Below, piece by piece: positions 8,120 through 17,160 of a stretch of DNA of 58,849 bases (position 1 is the first letter of the stretch; every line of letters begins with the position of its first letter). The notes under the pieces are model-generated. The model was not told the origin of the DNA, ran no database searches, and worked only from the letters and a program-made list of their open reading frames with translations. The translations under genes and the position numbers were made by a program. Source of the DNA: Chitinophagales bacterium (GTDB taxonomy: Bacteria > Bacteroidota > Bacteroidia > Chitinophagales > BACL12); NCBI GenBank assembly GCA_020636645.1, contig JACJXO010000011.1:1-58849 (forward strand). Direction: 5' to 3'.

Positions 8120-8778
8120 TCCTGATGCGGAACACTGGATCCGCCGCCACATGGTGCCATCATTTGTCCCAGCAGATTCTCTCCCCAGTTGGGATGAATA
8201 TCTGATTCCGGTTCAAACGTTTCAAACTTCATCCTGGATTGTTCCAGCATGGCACAGCCCTTGTCTTTGCCACCGCCGAATTGCTCAGGTGTGTAGAATA
8301 AACCCTGACCTATCATCAGGTAAGCCCTGGGGTTTTCGGGGTTGAGCTGCATTGCCTGGTTCATCAGCATGCCGCTCTGCATGCCGAATTGTTGCCCGCG
8401 ACTCATAGGATCGACAGAAATGCGGCCAGCCAGCACCATGCCCTTCAGCAATACCACCTCGCTGTTGCCGGGTGAGAGACTGTCTGCTATATCTGCGAAT
8501 TTTTGTGCGCCATCCAGCACTTCATCCACCTTTGATTTGTCTGTGGTGATGAAACCTGCAATGCTTCTGGCATAGGCAGCATAGTAATACGGAAGCCACT
8601 GATCCTTTTCTGCCAGGGCGATGCGCTCGAAGCGGTTGGATACAGCCATCAGCTGCTCTACGGTGGTGTCTTTTTCCAGTTCGGTGATGGCCTGACTCAT
8701 GGCGTCATGGAACTTAGGGCTTTGTGCATACAGGGTTGCTGAACCGATCAGCAGAAATAAGAGGATACTCTGTTTCAT
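8116..8778 (-). CDS. Exported TPR-like protein downstream of TonB receptor
   Basis: 220 residues. The start at 8778 is chosen because it begins the signal peptide MKQSILLFLLIGSATLYAQ; an upstream in-frame ATG adds ten residues before it. The mature part is helical with TPR-like periodicity (LNPENPRAYLMIGQGLFYTP), ending in a Gly/Cys tail. It starts 30 bp after the TonB receptor gene and overlaps the hemoglobin gene by 4 bp. In Bacteroidota such small exported helical proteins often accompany receptors. The role is unknown. Confidence 0.78.
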   Translation of the reverse strand: MKQSILLFLLIGSATLYAQSPKFHDAMSQAITELEKDTTVEQLMAVSNRFERIALAEKDQWLPYYYAAYARSIAGFITTDKSKVDEVLDGAQKFADIADSLSPGNSEVVLLKGMVLAGRISVDPMSRGQQFGMQSGMLMNQAMQLNPENPRAYLMIGQGLFYTPEQFGGGKDKGCAMLEQSRMKFETFEPESDIHPNWGENLLGQMMAPCGGGSSVPHQE

Positions 8779-8808
8779 ATGGTTTGATTTGACGGGTTGA
8801 TACTGCAA

Positions 8809-10956
8809 TTATGGTGCCTGTGTGTAAGAGATGTTGATGAACATGCCCAGAAAAATGCTGGTCACCAGTGGTGGTTTCTGATCCACATACACACCGGGGT
8901 CTTCTGTGGAATAGGTTCTGCCAAAAACCTGGTTCAGGCCGAGTACGTTGTTGACCGAAGCAAACACAACTGTGAACTGATCGGCTATGCGGGTCAGGTA
9001 ACTGGCGTTGATGCTGAGATCCTGATACACAGGGGATGTTTCGCCCAGAAAGGTATCTGACCAGGGGTCATACACCGGCCATCCGCTGATGTAGCGATAT
9101 GTAGCACCGAACTGGGTCCTGATCTTGCTGACATACTGCTTGTACACTACGCTAAGCACATTATCTGCCGCAAAAGTGGGCTGTGTTTCAATGGGATAAT
9201 CCAGGAATCTTCTTTTCGTATCCAGGAAGGAATAGGAGATCCAGAAATCGGCATTCTTGATGCTCTTTCTGTCCCGGTAAAAGAGGTCCACACCACGAGC
9301 ATACCCATAGCCATCGTTCGACAATTCTTCATACACTCCCTGAAAGGCGCCGGGTGTGAAAGAGATGAGGTGGTCATAATCTTTCTGATAGACCTCTACC
9401 CGGAAGGTGCGGTCGTCTTTGATGGTCTGGAAGTTCAGGATATAATGGGTGGCCTTTTCATAGATGAGTGAGGTTACCTGATCCGGAACATAGAGGAATT
9501 GTCGCTGAGGTACCTGGTAGAAATCGCCGTAGGCAGCACCAAGCTGGCTGTTCTCGCCGATCTTGTAAGCGAGGCTTAAACGCGGTGCCACATTGTGCTC
9601 CTGCAGAATATCGGTGTATTCATGCCGCACACCCACGCGACCAGCAAGATCGTTGGTGATGAAGATATCAGCTTCCACAAAGCTCCCGGTCAGGTTGTAG
9701 CCTGATTCAAATCGCTGGGAGCCGGCCAGCTGGTAATTGTCTATGGTCCAGTTCTCTGCACCGCCTTTGACACGCACTTTATCAGAGGCCTGGTAGCTGA
9801 TGGTGGACTTCACCTGAAACGCATCATCACCTCTGCCAACGGAGAATCCATCGAAGGTGATGCTGTCTGCATTGTTACTCCATCCTGCCGCCAGAAAAAG
9901 GGTGGTCTTTTCACCCAACAGTTCACGATAGGATGCGTTGAGGTAGTTGTATCGGTTGTTGATGAAGATATCGTCCGTTACGCCCTCGTCCAGACTGTCC
10001 ACATCGGGGAAGCGCACACCGAGTCCGCTGCCTTCAAACTGTCCGTAGAATTTGATAATACCGGTCTGCGAGGTTTTTTGACGCAGATACACTGTGCCTG
10101 ACAACGCCTGCACGTTCTTGATGTTCTCATAGGTCTGCGGTTTGAAAATGGCGTTGAACAGGGCGAGGTTGGTGTAGTTGAGCCCGCCACCCAAAGCAGT
10201 GTTCTTCCATTTCTGGGTATGAAAGGCCCCGGCAAAAATGGGAGAAAGGCTTACCCCTGAAGATGTCTGTTCCGGCATATCGGCCGTGTTGAGGATGATG
10301 GCGGAAGACAATGCCTGACCGTATTCAGCAGAATACCCTCCGGTACTGAAGACAGTGCCTTTGAACAAAAAGGGCGCAAACCTACCGCGGGATGGTACGT
10401 CAGGTACGGTGCTGAAGAAAGGATTCTGCACCGGAATGCCATCTATGATGGTCATGGTTTCGTAGTCACTGCCTCCCCGCACATAGAAGCCGTCGTCGTT
10501 TCCTACCTGCGTAGCTCCGGGAAGGGTAGTGAGCGCACCGTATATATCGCCGGAAGCGCCGGCGGTGGTAACGATATCAAGTGGCTTGAGGATGGTACCT
10601 CTCTTTTCATCGCTGGCCTCGAAGGCGCCGGCCGAGATGACCACTGCCTTGAGTTCATTGAAGGATTCTTTAATGGCAATGTCGATGGTCAATTCTCCAC
10701 CATTTATCTCAATGGTATCTGTGTAGGTTTCAAACCCCAGGAAGCTCACCTGAAGGGCATAGGTGCCGGACTCATATGTGGTGAAGCTATAGGTGCCGTC
10801 TGCATTGCTCGTGGTGCCATCGTATGTATCCACCAGGATGATATTGGCACCCGGAATGGGTTCTTTTTTGGTGGAGGTGACAGTGCCCGAAATGGTGGTC
10901 TGCGCCCCGGCAAAAATGGGAGTGAACAGGACGAAAAAGAGTAGGAAACGCGGCAT
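8809..10956 (-). CDS. TonB-dependent receptor with carboxypeptidase-regulatory-like domain
   Basis: 715 residues. The order is signal peptide (1-18, ending FAGA), CarboxypepD_reg-like beta domain (about 20-100, SGTVTSTKKEPIPGANI), plug domain (about 125-230, VRGGSDYETMTIIDGIPV) and a 22-strand-type barrel to the end. It transports a ligand across the outer membrane using TonB energy. No SusD partner is nearby, so a polysaccharide-utilisation role is unlikely; the substrate is unknown. It heads the six-gene operon running down to 5674. A possible -7 box (TAACTTTA on the minus strand) lies at 10975-10982. Confidence 0.95.
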   Translation of the reverse strand: MPRFLLFFVLFTPIFAGAQTTISGTVTSTKKEPIPGANIILVDTYDGTTSNADGTYSFTTYESGTYALQVSFLGFETYTDTIEINGGELTIDIAIKESFNELKAVVISAGAFEASDEKRGTILKPLDIVTTAGASGDIYGALTTLPGATQVGNDDGFYVRGGSDYETMTIIDGIPVQNPFFSTVPDVPSRGRFAPFLFKGTVFSTGGYSAEYGQALSSAIILNTADMPEQTSSGVSLSPIFAGAFHTQKWKNTALGGGLNYTNLALFNAIFKPQTYENIKNVQALSGTVYLRQKTSQTGIIKFYGQFEGSGLGVRFPDVDSLDEGVTDDIFINNRYNYLNASYRELLGEKTTLFLAAGWSNNADSITFDGFSVGRGDDAFQVKSTISYQASDKVRVKGGAENWTIDNYQLAGSQRFESGYNLTGSFVEADIFITNDLAGRVGVRHEYTDILQEHNVAPRLSLAYKIGENSQLGAAYGDFYQVPQRQFLYVPDQVTSLIYEKATHYILNFQTIKDDRTFRVEVYQKDYDHLISFTPGAFQGVYEELSNDGYGYARGVDLFYRDRKSIKNADFWISYSFLDTKRRFLDYPIETQPTFAADNVLSVVYKQYVSKIRTQFGATYRYISGWPVYDPWSDTFLGETSPVYQDLSINASYLTRIADQFTVVFASVNNVLGLNQVFGRTYSTEDPGVYVDQKPPLVTSIFLGMFINISYTQAP

Positions 10957-11055
10957 AGAGGGTTGGTTTCGATATAAAGTTAGGTTTTATCGGGAGAAAT
11001 GAAATGACGTATACCTATGTTGAGGTATGCAGGTTATTGAGCAGACTTTTTCCGG

Positions 11056-11520
11056 AGGACGGGTCATTCCCGCGAAAGCTGCTTGCCTGTGAGGTAGGCA
11101 GGGGATCTATCATTGAACTATTGACCAACTTGTCAAGATGAATGAACGGAAACTGAGACAGGAGATTCCTGATATGAGCGACGCGGGATTTCATCCCGTG
11201 CTACAAATGCCGTGAAGTGAAACGAACATGCATTTGTTATACGGGAGGCTCCTTCGTCGCCTTCAGGAATGACGTATCTCTTTGGAGGGGTTTTGAATAA
11301 TGGACGATGCTCTTTTCGAAGGATTGGTCATTCCTGCGAAAGCAGGGATCTCTTACCGATCCATCGGCCAGCTTTTTTTATAGGAATGAACGGAAACTGA
11401 GATAATAGATTCCTGATATGAGCGACGCAGGATTTCATCCCGTGCTACAAATGCCGTGAAGTGAAACGAACATGCATTTGTTATACGGGAGGCTCCTTCG
11501 TCGCCTTCAGGAAAGACGTT
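11056..11520. repeat. Two-copy direct repeat, unit about 243 bp
   Basis: A block of about 135 bp (11142-11276 and 11385-11520) is nearly identical in both copies. It includes GATATGAGCGACGC, TTCATCCCGTGCTACAAATG and TTATACGGGAGGCTCCTTCG. Each block is preceded by GGTCATTCCYGCGAAAGC (near 11057 and 11319). The 3' end of the block, CCTTCAGGAATGAC, is the reverse complement of a GTCATTCC word, so each unit is bounded by inverted GTCATTCC words. This resembles a dispersed REP/MITE-like intergenic element. No transposase is present. Confidence 0.8.
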
Positions 11521-11583
11521 ATCCTTTGATGTCGTTGTTCGGTTACCAGAGATTCATGAACTACCAACCTGCGTCCCACTTCT

Positions 11584-11646
11584 CAATACCCAATACCCAC
11601 TACCCAATACCCAATACCCAATACTCTATACCCACTACCCAATACC
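11584..11646. repeat. Heptamer array (CAMTACC)9
   Basis: Nine consecutive 7-bp units follow CAATACC or CACTACC, with two variants (CAATACT, CTATACC) in exact register. It ends 37 bp before the SDR start codon. The unit is the same as in the array at 17921-17962. Confidence 0.92.
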
Positions 11647-11683
11647 ATTTTATTCCAATCTTTACACAGCAAAATAAGAACGG

Positions 11684-12445
11684 ATGAAAACAATACTGAT
11701 CACCGGAGCCACTTCAGGCATAGGAAGGGCCTGTGCAGAGATCTTTGCAAGAAACGGATACCGCCTCATCATCACCGGAAGGAGAAAGGAGAAACTCGAT
11801 TTGGTTGCCACCGAACTAAAAGAGCATTATCAGGCTGAAGTACTGGCGTTGGCTTTTGATGTGCGCAATCAAAAAGAAGTGGAGGAGAACTTATCTGAAC
11901 TGCCTGCTCCCTTTAAGGATATAGATATCCTGCTCAATAACGCCGGGCTTGCCGTAGGTCGTGATCCGGTGGATACGGGTGTAATCGACGACTGGGAGCG
12001 CATGATCGATACGAATGTGAAAGGCTTACTGTATGTGACCCGTGTCATCGTACCGGGCATGGTAGAGCGACAAGGAGGTCATATCATCAATATCAGTTCG
12101 CTGGCAGGCCAGGAGGTCTATCCGCAGGGCAATGTCTATTGTGCCACCAAGCATGCGGTCACTGCGCTGAGCAAAGGTATGCGCCAGGACCTGGTGGATC
12201 ATGGCATCCGGGTTACGAACATCTCGCCGGGACTGGCCGAAACAGAATTCAGTATCGTGCGCTTTAAAGGCGATGAACAAAAAGCTGAAGCGGTGTATCG
12301 TGGATTTGAACCGCTGCATCCGGAAGATATCGCAGAGACCATATTCTTCGCTGCTACCCGTCCGCCGCACATGAACCTCGAAGAGATCACCATACTTCCC
12401 ACAGCGCAGTCAGATAGCAGAACGGTGGTGAGGAAGGGGAAGTAG
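11684..12445 (+). CDS. SDR-family NADP-dependent oxidoreductase, YdfG-like
   Basis: 253 residues, classical short-chain dehydrogenase. The cofactor motif is TGATSGIG (7-14), NNAG is at 85-88, and the catalytic triad is Ser139, Tyr152 and Lys156 (YCATK). RRK after the second strand suggests NADP preference. It resembles the E. coli YdfG 3-hydroxy-acid/serine dehydrogenase group, but the substrate is not certain. It ends with TAG, and within 4 bp a GGCAGTT heptamer array begins. It is convergent with the M61 peptidase, with the four-helix-bundle element between. Confidence 0.92.
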   Translation: MKTILITGATSGIGRACAEIFARNGYRLIITGRRKEKLDLVATELKEHYQAEVLALAFDVRNQKEVEENLSELPAPFKDIDILLNNAGLAVGRDPVDTGVIDDWERMIDTNVKGLLYVTRVIVPGMVERQGGHIINISSLAGQEVYPQGNVYCATKHAVTALSKGMRQDLVDHGIRVTNISPGLAETEFSIVRFKGDEQKAEAVYRGFEPLHPEDIAETIFFAATRPPHMNLEEITILPTAQSDSRTVVRKGK

Positions 12446-12448
12446 GAC

Positions 12449-12558
12449 AGTTGGCAGTTGGTCCCGATAGCTATCGGGATTGGCAGTTGGCAGTTGGCAG
12501 TTGGCAGTTGGCAGTTGGCAGTTGGCAGTTGGCAGTTGGCAGTTGGCAGTTGGCAGTT
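12449..12558. repeat. Heptamer array (GGCAGTT)n interrupted by an 18-bp palindrome
   Basis: Eleven perfect GGCAGTT units occupy 12482-12558, and about two more lie at 12449-12461. The perfect palindrome TCCCGATAGCTATCGGGA at 12462-12479 splits the array and is flanked by TTGG on both sides, so removing it and one TTGG restores the array. It begins 4 bp after the SDR stop codon. Confidence 0.95.
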
Positions 12559-12585
12559 AAAATTGGGGACAACAATTTAGCGCAA

Positions 12586-12954
12586 CTACCGCACTCCAAA
12601 TTTTTCCGGGTGACGTATCATATTGTTCAGCATACGCCCAATCTCCTCACTGGTATCGTGTAATGAATGATGTGTTTCATCTGATATATATCCGCAGGAG
12701 TTGGCAAATTTTAACCATATCTGGGTTTCAGAATTTTCAGCATCTGAATCAGATACCTTTAAAATGAAGTGTCCTTTGTAAAGTCGCTTTCTGTAAGCTT
12801 CTGCCAGATTTGCACAAACACTTCTGCTGGATCTTCTTATCTGGTCGGTGAGTGAATACTTTTCTTCAACTGGAAATGCTTTACTCACCTCGAAAATTTT
12901 CATTGACAGGTCAAAAGCTTTTTCAAATACTAGCAAGTCAGTCAGTCCGCCCAT
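12586..12954 (-). CDS. Four-helix-bundle protein (23S rRNA intervening-sequence / S23 family)
   Basis: 122 residues. The family signature is clear: LLVFEKAFDLSMKIFEVSKAFP in helix 1, YSLTDQIRRSSRSVCANLAE in helix 2, then the coiled AEAYRKR and the last two helices. It belongs to the S23/4HB family, homologous to the Avd accessory protein of diversity-generating retroelements. Members pentamerise and bind nucleic acid; their cellular role is unclear. The gene lies alone between convergent SDR and M61 genes and is bracketed by inverted heptamer arrays that reach both stop codons. No 23S rRNA gene or reverse transcriptase is present. Confidence 0.92.
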   Translation of the reverse strand: MGGLTDLLVFEKAFDLSMKIFEVSKAFPVEEKYSLTDQIRRSSRSVCANLAEAYRKRLYKGHFILKVSDSDAENSETQIWLKFANSCGYISDETHHSLHDTSEEIGRMLNNMIRHPEKFGVR

Positions 12955-13046
12955 AGCATGTCAGATTATTGGGGATAAGCAACCTGGCAATACTAATAAA
13001 AATTAATGTATTACAAATAAGACTAAACGTGTTGTGATAATTTGCG

Positions 13047-13074
13047 AACTGCCCACCGCCAATTGCAAACTGAT
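13047..13074. repeat. Degenerate AACTGCC heptamers, inverted copy of the GGCAGTT array
   Basis: Four register-keeping heptamers (AACTGCC, CACCGCC, AATTGCA, AACTGAT) each match AACTGCC at five or more positions. The orientation is opposite to the array at 12449-12558, and it ends 2 bp from the M61 stop. Together they enclose the four-helix-bundle gene. Confidence 0.65.
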
Positions 13075-13075
13075 C

Positions 13076-14869
13076 TCAATGCTCTTCCTGCATCCACTTC
13101 CTGAAGTTCATCTTTTGTTGTTCAGTAGGAGATGCTACAGGTTGCAAAGTAAAGCGTGGTCTGGGGTTGATGGTTGGCACCACCGTAAAGGTCTTGGGTA
13201 GTCCGCGGCGCACCACAGTGATCTGAACGGGTTCTCCCGGTTGTAAGGTCTGCCGGATGGTTTCAAATCCTTCGGTCAGCGCCACATTGTTCACGGCAAC
13301 GATGATGTCTTCGGCGTTCAGACCGTACATAGCTGCAGGACCATCTGGCTGTACCGAATAGATCGTATTGTTGCCTGTGACCCGCATGCCGAACCAGGCA
13401 GTCTTATCTGCTTCGCCGGGGATCCATTCCAGACCCACATTCGATACGAAAGAGTTCACATTCAGCGGTAGTGTGCCGTGTACATGATCTCTGTAAAAAT
13501 TATCCAGTGATGAGCCTGCAAATTCTTCCAGCACCGCTTTGAATTCGGCTTCCGTGTATCCTTTGTCCCGCTGCAGATAAAAGCGATCGTAAGCTGCACG
13601 CATCACATCATCCAGGCAATATTTCCCGTTTGACTGCCCGATGATATACATATCAAGGAACATAGCCAGCACGCCACCTTTGGAATAATAACTGACCTCC
13701 ACATTCCCGCTGTTCTCATTCGGCCGGTAGGCTTTGATCCATGCGTCAAAGGAAGCATCTGCCACACTTTGATACACGTCACCGGTGTTGTTCACCACAT
13801 TATGGATGTTCCTTCCTGCTATACTCAGGTATTCGTCTTTGCTGTAAATGCCGGTTCTTTGCAGGATCAGGTCATCATAATAGGAAGTGAATCCTTCTAC
13901 TATCCAGAGTGAAGTAGTGTAATTCTCCTGAGAATAATCGAAGGGTCCGAGGGCTTCCGGCCGCAGACGCTTGACATTCCAGATATGGAAGTATTCATGC
14001 GCCATCAGGGCCAGAAAACTTTTGTAACTGTCGCCGCCATATCCGTCGCGGGAATACTGAATGGCGGAAGAGAATTTGTGCTCCAGTCCGCCGCCTCGCT
14101 GCTGGGTATTGTTGACCAGAAAATAATAAGGCTGGGCAGGATTGCTGCCAAACACGGCCGTCTCTTCATCTATGATCTTCTGCAGATAGTCCACCAATGT
14201 ATCGGCGTGGTAGTTGCCTTCACCGGTCATGACTAGGTAATTGTCGTTGCCACCTGCCTTGAATGGAAACACCGCGTGGTTGCCCATCTCTACCGGACTG
14301 TCGAACAATTCATCGCGGCTGTGGCAAATTCTGGTCCACGGATCTGAACCCTGTTCCATCGGCGTACTGATATCCTTCCAGTGAACAGCCACCTGTGACA
14401 GATTGAACTCGGAAGACACGGATGGCGGAATGAATTTCAGGGTGACAGGCACATCAAGCTCTGTCGGATACAAACAAGTGGAACTGGGCATGAACAAGGC
14501 ACGGTCTGCATCCAGAAAAGAAGTTCTGACCGACTCTTCAAAAGCATAGACAGAGTAGCTGATCACAAAGTCCTTTTTATTGTGGGCTATGGTCCAGGTG
14601 TTCTTGTCTTTTTTGTGCACCGGAATGGTCACATAGTCCAGGTCCCAGGCCCTGACCTCGGTGACGTTCTTCGGAAATTCACGCACCAGATAAGAGCCGG
14701 GTGTCCATACAGGCATGAACCAGTCGTGTTCCTTTCCCTTGAGTCCTTTGACCGTGATCTCTATATGGAAATAATGATTTTCAGGCTGAGGCATGCTGAC
14801 CACATAGGTGATCTGCGGAGAGTTTGCAACAGAAGACATAAGCAGTGCTAATGATAACAACATATTCAT
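13076..14869 (-). CDS. M61-family metallopeptidase (glycyl aminopeptidase-like) with PDZ domain
   Basis: 597 residues. A short N-terminal hydrophobic segment (MNMLLSLALLMSSVANS) suggests export. An M61 N-terminal beta domain (about 20-170) is followed by the zinc motif HEYFH (291-295) with the third ligand Glu325 in VEGFTSYY. A PDZ domain spans about 490-575 (GLNAEDIIVAVNN). It would trim peptides in the periplasm. The OmpA-like gene ends 31 bp upstream on the same strand. Confidence 0.92.
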   Translation of the reverse strand: MNMLLSLALLMSSVANSPQITYVVSMPQPENHYFHIEITVKGLKGKEHDWFMPVWTPGSYLVREFPKNVTEVRAWDLDYVTIPVHKKDKNTWTIAHNKKDFVISYSVYAFEESVRTSFLDADRALFMPSSTCLYPTELDVPVTLKFIPPSVSSEFNLSQVAVHWKDISTPMEQGSDPWTRICHSRDELFDSPVEMGNHAVFPFKAGGNDNYLVMTGEGNYHADTLVDYLQKIIDEETAVFGSNPAQPYYFLVNNTQQRGGGLEHKFSSAIQYSRDGYGGDSYKSFLALMAHEYFHIWNVKRLRPEALGPFDYSQENYTTSLWIVEGFTSYYDDLILQRTGIYSKDEYLSIAGRNIHNVVNNTGDVYQSVADASFDAWIKAYRPNENSGNVEVSYYSKGGVLAMFLDMYIIGQSNGKYCLDDVMRAAYDRFYLQRDKGYTEAEFKAVLEEFAGSSLDNFYRDHVHGTLPLNVNSFVSNVGLEWIPGEADKTAWFGMRVTGNNTIYSVQPDGPAAMYGLNAEDIIVAVNNVALTEGFETIRQTLQPGEPVQITVVRRGLPKTFTVVPTINPRPRFTLQPVASPTEQQKMNFRKWMQEEH

Positions 14870-14900
14870 GGGATCAGCCGCAAATATAATTGCTGGGTGC

Positions 14901-17120
14901 TTAGCGACCCTCTACCTTGATGATCTTGAGTTCCACCCGCTGGTTCTTCGTCCTGCCCGCAAGGGTGCTGTTGTCGGCAATGGGCTGGGTCTTGCCATAT
15001 CCTTTCCAGGTGATGCGATCGGCATCTGCACCCTGACCGATCAGGTACTGACGCACACTTTCTGCCCGGTCATTGGAGAGTTTGTTGCAGAAATCATCCT
15101 CCGGAAGGCCGTTCGTATGTCCGCCTATCTCCACCCAGATGTTTGGGTTCTCTTTCAGGAAGACAGCTATTTCATTCAGTTCGCTAAAAGACTCTTCCTT
15201 GATCTTAGACTTGTTGGCATCGAAGAATACATTGTTAAGAGTTAGCACCTGTCCTTCGCGGATGGGTACCATGTATATGCTGTCTTCCACTTCGCGGTAC
15301 ACCGGGTCTTCCTTATCCAGATCGCGGGTGATATTGGTGATGATACTGTCCTTGTCTTCCTCTGATATCTGGGTGATATCTTCCATGCTGCGCTTCAGTT
15401 CTTCGATGATCTCTTCCGTGTTATATTGCTGCTTCTTCAGTTCAGGAACCACCTCAAATCGCAGTTCATGTTCCATGGTCTGTATGGGATCTGTAGCATC
15501 AAAATCCAGATCTGGAGTGGTCTCTTCTACATCGATCGTGGTGCTGATAGGAATGTACCCGGGTTTCTTGATGGTGATCTCATAATCGTTCCGGGGTACG
15601 ATGAGCTGTACGTCTCCATTTGTACTGGTGGTGATGGCCCGCGGTTCTTCTGAGATGAGTCCGCCAAATTCAATATCTGCAATGACAGGTTCGCCGGTTT
15701 CCCGGTCAATGAGTTTTGCCTTGAGCATGGCGATGGGATCGGGTTGCAGTTCTTTCGGAAGTTTCATCCGGAACAGATCGGCACGCCCATAGCTGTTGCT
15801 GCTGGAAGAGAAATAGAGGTAATCGCCGGTTGCGGGAACGGTATAATAGAACTCATCGCCCTTGGTGTTGATACGGCTGCCCATATTGATCGGCTCTGTC
15901 CAGTTGGTCCAGGTATCATCCAGCCGCTTGCTCACAAACATATCGAATCCGCCATAGCCGCTGTGCCCGTTGGAAGCGAAGTAGATCGTGCGGTTATCAG
16001 CTGCCAGAAAGACCGAACCTTCGGTGGCAGCAGTGTTCACCACCGGTCCGATGTTCATGGGCCGCGTCCAGGCATTGTTGCTGCGCTTGAAGCTGACATA
16101 GATGTCCATATCACCTTCTGTATCGCCTCGTTCTATAGCAAGCAACAACACATTGCCTTCAGTATTCATGTGGTAACAGGAAAATTCATTCTTGTTATAC
16201 ATGTCGTTGACCGGCAGGGTAGAGGGGAAGGCCCATTGGCCGTTCCTGTTGACCGACATGGACACCCTTTGTCCGATGGTGGGATTCTTATAATCATTGG
16301 CTAATGCCAGGCTGTTACCGTCCGGACTCACCCAGGCCACATAATTATGGTGTTCGTTGTTAAGTGGGTCTTCCATGTGAATGGCAGGGCCCCAGCTGCC
16401 GTCGGCCTGCAGTTTGGAATACCAGATGTCGTCACGTTTCTCATCTCCTACATTTTCCGGATGTCGTTTGCGGGCGAAATACAGGGTCTTGCCATCGGGC
16501 GATACGATGGGCAGCATATCATCAGCAAATGAATTCACCTGGGGTCCGAGATTCTCCGGCGGACCGATCTCTTCCGTCGTCTCCATCTCGAATACTTTCA
16601 CCTGTACCGGTTCTTCCGCAGCACTGATACCGATGCAGTCGATCTGATTCATTCCCGCTACTGCCTTGGTATTGAGTTCCACTTTGACCTCTGCCACCCG
16701 GTAATCGGTCAGAGGAAATGTGATGTGGGTGAGTCCGCCTTCATAACCGAAAGAGGGTTTTATATCCGGATCCTCATAGACCACATGTTTCTTCTTGTTG
16801 TCGTCTATCAGGGTGACCTTGCTGACAGCCCCGCTGATATTGCTTTCACCGATCGCCACCTGTCTGATGGCCATAGGCTGCGCAAAGCGCACATGAATGA
16901 ACTCACCAGCCGGATTCTCCGGAGTGGAGGGTGCCCAGGCTACTGCACTTTCGCCGGTGGCAGGTAGTTTGTCCGGAGCTCCCAGAACCTGTTTGGCGCT
17001 GTACATGGTCCGGCTGTATTCTGTGCTGAAGCGCACCAGTTCGCTGGCCCACTGCACTTCCTGGCTGAATAAAATGGAATAAAACAAGACGAAAAAGAGG
17101 AGGGAGACAGGCTTTTTCAT
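14901..17120 (-). CDS. OmpA-family protein with PD40 beta-propeller repeats
   Basis: 739 residues from the ATG at 17120, chosen because MKKPVSLLFFVLFYSILFSQ is a signal peptide; upstream ATGs at 17126 and 17174 exist. The order is a jelly-roll-like domain (about 20-170), PD40/TolB-like propeller repeats (SPDGKTLYFARKR, SPDGNSLALAND), a carboxypeptidase-regulatory-like domain, and an OmpA peptidoglycan-binding domain at the end (FFDANKSKI, GHTNGLPEDDF, NDRAESVRQYL). Such proteins link the outer membrane to peptidoglycan and occur with T9SS/gliding components, but I see none adjacent. Confidence 0.93.
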   Translation of the reverse strand: MKKPVSLLFFVLFYSILFSQEVQWASELVRFSTEYSRTMYSAKQVLGAPDKLPATGESAVAWAPSTPENPAGEFIHVRFAQPMAIRQVAIGESNISGAVSKVTLIDDNKKKHVVYEDPDIKPSFGYEGGLTHITFPLTDYRVAEVKVELNTKAVAGMNQIDCIGISAAEEPVQVKVFEMETTEEIGPPENLGPQVNSFADDMLPIVSPDGKTLYFARKRHPENVGDEKRDDIWYSKLQADGSWGPAIHMEDPLNNEHHNYVAWVSPDGNSLALANDYKNPTIGQRVSMSVNRNGQWAFPSTLPVNDMYNKNEFSCYHMNTEGNVLLLAIERGDTEGDMDIYVSFKRSNNAWTRPMNIGPVVNTAATEGSVFLAADNRTIYFASNGHSGYGGFDMFVSKRLDDTWTNWTEPINMGSRINTKGDEFYYTVPATGDYLYFSSSSNSYGRADLFRMKLPKELQPDPIAMLKAKLIDRETGEPVIADIEFGGLISEEPRAITTSTNGDVQLIVPRNDYEITIKKPGYIPISTTIDVEETTPDLDFDATDPIQTMEHELRFEVVPELKKQQYNTEEIIEELKRSMEDITQISEEDKDSIITNITRDLDKEDPVYREVEDSIYMVPIREGQVLTLNNVFFDANKSKIKEESFSELNEIAVFLKENPNIWVEIGGHTNGLPEDDFCNKLSNDRAESVRQYLIGQGADADRITWKGYGKTQPIADNSTLAGRTKNQRVELKIIKVEGR

Positions 17121-17160
17121 GTGCATTACAAACGCCGGCTTCCTGCAGGTAGTATGCCAT

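Larger units (their letters stand above)
10957..11683. other. 727-bp intergenic region filled with repeats
   Basis: The region holds the possible promoter of the TonB receptor, two copies of a 135-bp repeat with an attached GTCATTCC-type word, and a nine-unit heptamer array. I see no gene. Short open stretches inside it code only for repeat sequence. Confidence 0.8.

Noticed and set aside
12449..12558. CRISPR-like array
   Set aside because: The period is 7 bp with no unique spacers, and no cas genes are present. The same holds for the other word arrays.
12586..12954. Accessory gene (Avd) of a diversity-generating retroelement
   Set aside because: No reverse transcriptase, template repeat or variable repeat is in the window. 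The protein is a stand-alone S23-type member.
10957..13075. Complete insertion sequence or prophage
   Set aside because: No transposase, integrase or phage gene is visible, only non-coding repeats and the four-helix-bundle gene.
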